The notes below the pieces were generated by a model. The model ran no database searches. It saw only the letters and a list, made by a program, of their open reading frames with translations, and was not told where the DNA came from. DNA of 64,000 bases from positions 3,293,001-3,357,000 of the forward strand of contig NC_015573.1 in assembly GCF_000214705.1 (NCBI RefSeq), in the 5' to 3' direction. The stretch is from Desulfofundulus kuznetsovii DSM 6115 (lineage in GTDB: Bacteria; Bacillota; Desulfotomaculia; Desulfotomaculales; Desulfovirgulaceae). A program made the position numbers and the translations under genes. Shown piece by piece: positions 59,954 through 64,000 of this stretch. Within the stretch, counting starts at the first letter, position 1; each line of letters starts with the position of its first letter.

Positions 59954-60705
59954 GCCGGCACCCCCCTTTCTTCCGGAACGGCCGCCAGATCTTCGGCGGC
60001 ATTCCCCGGGCTCGGCACCGGTGTATCGCCCAGGATGCAACCGTCCCTCATGTTGACCAGGCGGCGGCAGTACAGGGCGATGTCTTTTTCATGGGTGACC
60101 ATCACCACAGTGATGCCTTTTTCCATATTCAACCTCTGGATGACCGAAATAATCTCTATGCTTGTCCTTGAATCCAGGGCACCCGTGGGTTCGTCGACCA
60201 GGATTATGGACGGGTCGTTTACCAGGGCCCGGGCGATGGCCACCCTCTGCTGCTGCCCCCCCGACAGCTGGCCGGGATAGTGGTGCGCATACCGGGACAT
60301 CCCGACCCAGTCCAGGGCCTCCTTTGCCCTTTCCACCATCTCCTTCTTTCCCACCCCGGCATAGACCAGCGGCAGCTGGACATTGGCCAGCACCGGGAAC
60401 CTTCCCAGCAGGTTGAAGCTCTGGAAAACAAAGCCTATTCTTTTGTTGCGGATAAGGGCCAGCTGGTTTTTATTCAGCCGGGAAACATCCTCGCCGCCCA
60501 GGTAATAGGTTCCCCCGGTGGGCCTGTCCAGGCAGCCCAGGATGTTGAGGAGGGTGCTCTTGCCCGAACCGGAAGGACCCATAACGGCAACCATTTCACC
60601 TTCCTGAACGGTCAAGTTTATTCCCTTCAAGGCGATAACCCGGGTTTCCCCCATGTGGTATATTTTTGTGATGTTCTCCAGCACGATTGCCGGCTTCCCG
60701 GCCAC
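59950..60705 (-). CDS. MacB/LolD-type ABC transporter ATPase
   Basis: A 251-residue ATPase: Walker [22 protein letters not shown]-loop FVFQSFNLLG, signature LSGGQQQRVAIARAL, Walker B IILVDEPTGALD, H-loop MVTHEKDIA. Start is GTG 60703-60705. It is separated from the adaptor gene by about 140 bases and coupled to the permease by a 4-base overlap. It powers the tripartite system. Confidence 0.95.
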   Translation of the reverse strand: MAGKPAIVLENITKIYHMGETRVIALKGINLTVQEGEMVAVMGPSGSGKSTLLNILGCLDRPTGGTYYLGGEDVSRLNKNQLALIRNKRIGFVFQSFNLLGRFPVLANVQLPLVYAGVGKKEMVERAKEALDWVGMSRYAHHYPGQLSGGQQQRVAIARALVNDPSIILVDEPTGALDSRTSIEIISVIQRLNMEKGITVVMVTHEKDIALYCRRLVNMRDGCILGDTPVPSPGNAAEDLAAVPEERGVPA

Positions 60706-60843
60706 ATCGCATCACCATCCGAAACTGCTTTTTGGTAACATTTCGTGGAATTCACCTGCTGTGTCACGTCGCGGAACTTTTCGCCAGCCCACGGTAATGC
60801 CGGTTAATTACGCTGCCCCGTTGCTGCGGACCGTCCTTCCCGG

Positions 60844-62367
60844 TCATCGCCTTCCGCCACCACCCCCGCCGGGAGGCATACCGCCGGGCATAAACGGCAT
60901 GCTGCCGCCCCGGCTGCTCGTACTTCCTGTTTGCTGATCCAGGGAACCTATCACCACCAAATCCCCTTCCTCAAGACCCTCCAGTACTTCATAGCTTGTG
61001 AGATCCGCCAGCCCCAAAACCACCCGCCTGGGCGCGGGTTTGCCGGATTTATCCAGGACAAGGACGACGGCCTGCTGTCCCTGTTCATTCGTCCCTGCCG
61101 TCCCGGAAGTCCCGGTTTCATTGCCCCCGCCGCGGGCGGAACCGGCTCCACCCGCCCCTGCGCCGCCCGTGCGCCCGCCACCGGAGTCGCCCCCGGACGG
61201 CCGCTGCCCCGGGGCACCGCCCTGTCTCATTTTATTCAGGTAACTGATAGCATAAGTAACGGCGCTTTTGGGCACGGTGAGGACGTTTTCATGCCTGTCG
61301 ACGATTATATTCACGTTGGCGGGCATTCCGGCCATCAGCCCAACCTGGTTTTTATCCAGCTGGATGACCGCATCGTAGAGCTGCACGTTGGATTCCGTGT
61401 ACGCCTGGGGGGAGATGCTGCTCACCCTGCCGGTGAAGGTTTTATTGGGGAAGGAGTTGACCGTGAACTCCGCTTTCTGGCCGACCTTCAACCTGCCGAT
61501 GTCGGCCTCGTTAACCTGTGCCCTGACCTGCAGGGCTTCCGAAATAATGGTGACGACCCCCCCTCCACTGGTATTGTTGTTGTTGGCCGCGGCCCGCTGG
61601 CCCTCGGAACCGTTGACTTCACTTACAATGCCGTCCATGGGGCTGAATAATTTTGCTTCCGCCAGGTCTTTCCTGGCCATCTGGAGCTGCGCCCTGCAGC
61701 TTTCCACCCGGGCGGCGGCTGCGGCGATGTCTTCCGGGCGGTTGCCCGCCCGGAGCAGCTTTAGTGATTCCTCGGCCTGCTTCAATTTGGCCTCCGCGGT
61801 GGTAAAATCGGAAATTATCTGGTCCAGGTCGGCCTGTGAAATGTACCCCTCATTGAAAAATTGCTTATAACGCTCAAGCCTGGATTTCGCCAGATCGTAG
61901 CTTGCCCGGGCCATTTTGACGTCCGCCTCGGCTTTGGCTACTTCTTCCGGCCTCGAACCTTCTTTGAGCAACTCCAGATTGGCCGTGGCCTCCTTCAAAT
62001 TCGCCGAGGCCTGGATTACCTGCGCTTCCAGGCTGGCGGTGTCCTGTTCCGCCAGCAGCTGGCCGGCGGTAACCCGGTCACCCACCTTTACGTATATTTT
62101 CTTGATCACTTCGGCGTTTTCAAAACCCAGGGAAACTGTTTTTACCGGCTCGACCACACCGCTGGCCGGGATACTGCTGGTAATGGTGCTCCTCTTGACG
62201 GTGCTGGTGAGGTAACTCCCGCTCGCTTTTCTTGTTCCACCCAGAAAATAAAAGCCCGCCACGACCAAAACGAAAATTGCCGCCATACCGATGATTATTT
62301 TTTTTCTCCCGAAGACACCGGAAACAATTTTAAGGTACCTGGAAAAGAAACTCGGCTCGCTTTGCAT
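60844..62367 (-). CDS. HlyD/MacA-family periplasmic adaptor
   Basis: A 507-residue membrane-fusion protein. One N-terminal span (IIIGMAAIFVLVVAGFYFLG), the split lipoyl domain (VVEPVKTVSLGFENAEVIKK), a long alpha-helical hairpin (about 105-235), and beta-barrel regions with VNEADIGRLKVGQKAEFTVN. A Gly/Ser/Thr-rich low-complexity insert (about 385-430) and a Gly-Pro-Met-rich tail (last 25 residues) are unusual and echo the Gly-rich tail of the lipoprotein at 41009. It bridges the MacB-like permease and TolC. Confidence 0.92.
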   Translation of the reverse strand: MQSEPSFFSRYLKIVSGVFGRKKIIIGMAAIFVLVVAGFYFLGGTRKASGSYLTSTVKRSTITSSIPASGVVEPVKTVSLGFENAEVIKKIYVKVGDRVTAGQLLAEQDTASLEAQVIQASANLKEATANLELLKEGSRPEEVAKAEADVKMARASYDLAKSRLERYKQFFNEGYISQADLDQIISDFTTAEAKLKQAEESLKLLRAGNRPEDIAAAAARVESCRAQLQMARKDLAEAKLFSPMDGIVSEVNGSEGQRAAANNNNTSGGGVVTIISEALQVRAQVNEADIGRLKVGQKAEFTVNSFPNKTFTGRVSSISPQAYTESNVQLYDAVIQLDKNQVGLMAGMPANVNIIVDRHENVLTVPKSAVTYAISYLNKMRQGGAPGQRPSGGDSGGGRTGGAGAGGAGSARGGGNETGTSGTAGTNEQGQQAVVLVLDKSGKPAPRRVVLGLADLTSYEVLEGLEEGDLVVIGSLDQQTGSTSSRGGSMPFMPGGMPPGGGGGGRR

Positions 62368-62384
62368 CCGCTTCCCCCCGTATT

Positions 62385-63770
62385 TCAGCTGGTAACCGGT
62401 TTCAATTTAATGTTCCCCAGTGGAATGATAACCGTCGAAGATACACCGCCCCTCTCATTTTTCAAACTGATCTCTCCCTGGTACATTTTAACAATTCGCT
62501 GCACTATGGTCAGCCCCAGCCCGAATTTGCCCTCCCGCCCTTTATGGAAGGGCTGGAACAGCTGGTCGAGGATGTGGGGCTCAATCCTGGAGCCGTCATT
62601 CCAGAAAGAGAGGACTATCTCCTTTTTTTCATCGCTTAACCCGAGACTGATCTCAAGACGTGAAAGCGCATAACGCAGGTGGTTTTCCAGCAGGTTTTCA
62701 ACCATAACCCGCAGAACCTCTTCATCTCCCCAAATACTTACCGGCTGCAGATCCATCCGGCACGATATCTCCGGCCGCTGCGGGCATAGACGCTGGACTA
62801 TATTCTCAACCAGCGTGTTCAATTTTACCTCTTTTTGAACCTGTTCCCGCGTGGCCAGGTAATCAAGCCGTGTCAGGTACAGCAGTTGCTTGACCAGCTT
62901 TTCCAGGCGCGCACCCTCCTCGTCGATCACCTGGATGCTGCCGGCCAGGTCGCCCCTGGGGTAGACCCCGTCCTGGATGGCCTGGGCATAGCTGCGGATC
63001 ACCATGACCGGTGTTTTCAGCTCGTGGGAGATATTCTGGAGCAGGGATTGCTGCATTTCGTCCTGGCGGACAAGCTGCCGGCGCATAACCTCGATGGAGC
63101 GGGCCAGCCGTCCTATTTCATCGCCACGATTCACCTCCAGGGGTTCATGCCAGTTGCGGTTTGCAATACGCTTTACATGCCGTTCCATTTGGATCAGGGG
63201 CCGGGTCAGGTAGCGGGCAATAAAAAGAGAAGCAAACCAGCTGATTATCAGAGCAATGCCGGTGAACACCAGAAAGTTCAGCAGCAGGGATTTTATAAAC
63301 CTGTCTTCTTCGGATTTCCTGATGAGCGCCACCCGGTAGAGGGGGCGCCCGTAAGCCTGCTCCTTCCTTATGACGTAGCGGATATTTTCCTGGCCGCGGT
63401 TATATTCATACAGACGGGCGGATGCTTTCTGGGCCACGGCGTTCTGCAGGATTTCCCGGATAAACGAAGATGAAAACATTTGCCCGGCCTCCGCGGGAAT
63501 GGTGGTCCCGTCCTCCAGGACGATAAAATCACGGATGCGGAATTCCGGCCTGCCCAGGACAGGGGGCCCGGGAGGTGGAGCGGGGGGCGGTGCTTCCCGC
63601 CGGGCGTTTTTTTCAAGCGGTTTCTCCGGCGGCGCCTGGGGCCCCATCATGTTGAGCGTGAAAAAGTTGCGCACCAGAAAGGGCATGATCAGGATGACAA
63701 TCACATACACCAGCAGGCTGACCAGCGAAAGGGCCAGCCACATTTTTACCGTCAGCGAAATTTTTTTCAT
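62385..63770 (-). CDS. Sensor histidine kinase
   Basis: A 461-residue two-span kinase. TM1 (LALSLVSLLVYVIVILIMPF), an extracytoplasmic domain with a Pro-rich segment (about 40-75) and TM2 near 170-190, then HAMP, HisKA with phosphoacceptor in NISHELKTPVMVI, and HATPase with N-box VENLLENHLRYAL and G-box FGLGLTIV. Its ATG overlaps the response-regulator stop (ATGA). It likely controls the export genes directly downstream. Confidence 0.93.
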   Translation of the reverse strand: MKKISLTVKMWLALSLVSLLVYVIVILIMPFLVRNFFTLNMMGPQAPPEKPLEKNARREAPPPAPPPGPPVLGRPEFRIRDFIVLEDGTTIPAEAGQMFSSSFIREILQNAVAQKASARLYEYNRGQENIRYVIRKEQAYGRPLYRVALIRKSEEDRFIKSLLLNFLVFTGIALIISWFASLFIARYLTRPLIQMERHVKRIANRNWHEPLEVNRGDEIGRLARSIEVMRRQLVRQDEMQQSLLQNISHELKTPVMVIRSYAQAIQDGVYPRGDLAGSIQVIDEEGARLEKLVKQLLYLTRLDYLATREQVQKEVKLNTLVENIVQRLCPQRPEISCRMDLQPVSIWGDEEVLRVMVENLLENHLRYALSRLEISLGLSDEKKEIVLSFWNDGSRIEPHILDQLFQPFHKGREGKFGLGLTIVQRIVKMYQGEISLKNERGGVSSTVIIPLGNIKLKPVTS

Positions 63771-64000
63771 TTGGCCGTCATCCTGTATCCAAAGCCATAT
63801 ATGGTTTCAATGCGGAGGTCAGGCATTTTTTTCCGCAGCCGCCGCACCAGATCGTCCACGGACCGGTCGCTGCCGACGTAGTCCGCACCCCATACGTGGT
63901 TGATAATCTGCTCCCTGGAAAGGGCCTGCCCCTTTCTCCTGGCAAAAAATTGGAGCAGGTCGAATTCCTTGGATGTTAATTCAATCTTTTCCTTTCCCTT
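63767..64000 (-). CDS. OmpR/PhoB-type response regulator (C-terminal part)
   Basis: The window ends inside this gene; 77 residues are visible. They form the winged-helix output domain: ELTSKEFDLLQFFARRKGQA, LSREQIINHVWGADY, and the recognition helix RSVDDLVRRLRKKMPD followed by the wing IETIYGFGYRM. The receiver domain lies beyond 64000. It pairs with the kinase gene it overlaps. Confidence 0.93.
   Translation of the reverse strand, partial: KGKEKIELTSKEFDLLQFFARRKGQALSREQIINHVWGADYVGSDRSVDDLVRRLRKKMPDLRIETIYGFGYRMTAK

Overview
The window looks like the chromosome of a spore-former-lineage Firmicute, most likely a thermophilic, sulfate-reducing or syntrophic Peptococcaceae (Desulfotomaculum / Desulfofundulus / Pelotomaculum group). 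The pointers are a WhiA-YvcK-RapZ cluster, sigma-54 next to the glycolytic operon, a membrane pyrophosphatase, a CooT-type nickel protein, a UGA-decoded selenoprotein, GC-rich coding with many TTG and GTG starts, and strong AGGAGG ribosome sites. The genus is an inference; gene identities rest on recognisable motifs.

Layout. 1-1000: a leftward cyclic-di-GMP-I riboswitch with terminator and a tiny ORF holding a 12-G tract, then a small membrane protein. 1.3-4.5 kb: MFS transporter, amidohydrolase, CGGC-domain protein. 4.5-5.8 kb: a pseudo-ssrA fragment and DUF2283 remnant beside the intact tmRNA gene and smpB. 6-11 kb: HD and thioesterase pair, winged-helix regulator, radical SAM protein, Fe-S membrane protein divergent from a CsoR/FrmR-family repressor with two operator-like boxes. 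11.3-13.8 kb: selenoprotein and pyrophosphatase. 13.9-20.4 kb: gap-pgk-tpiA-gpmI-eno-secG. 20.6-26.4 kb: rpoN, whiA, a polysaccharide deacetylase, yvcK, rapZ. 26.8-32.1 kb: sugar-phosphate isomerase, glycogen-debranching-type enzyme, ROK kinase, HAD phosphatase. 32.5-40.9 kb: uvrC, uvrA, uvrB interrupted by a Uma2 gene, plus a cysteine-cluster protein. 41-47.2 kb: sugar-binding-like lipoprotein, YaaL protein, type-4 uracil-DNA glycosylase, CooT, PDZ membrane protein, CtpA protease. 47.7-50.4 kb: ftsE-ftsX and an EnvC-like M23 hydrolase. 50.7-54.4 kb: split transketolase, YitT, CBS protein. 54.5-56.8 kb: chemoreceptor remnant and a GGDEF/HD-GYP protein. 57-64 kb: a TolC / MacA / MacB-like export system with its two-component regulators, cut by the right edge.

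The most unusual feature is a set of large fold-back intergenic repeats. Family A (about 252 bp; four full copies, one fragment, one tip-only copy), family B (about 204-282 bp; four copies plus fragments) and family C (two copies) are each whole-length imperfect palindromes. Within a family the outermost stem sequence differs between copies, yet both arms change together so that pairing is kept. No transposase lies in the window. They may be miniature inverted-repeat elements, structured RNAs, or both.
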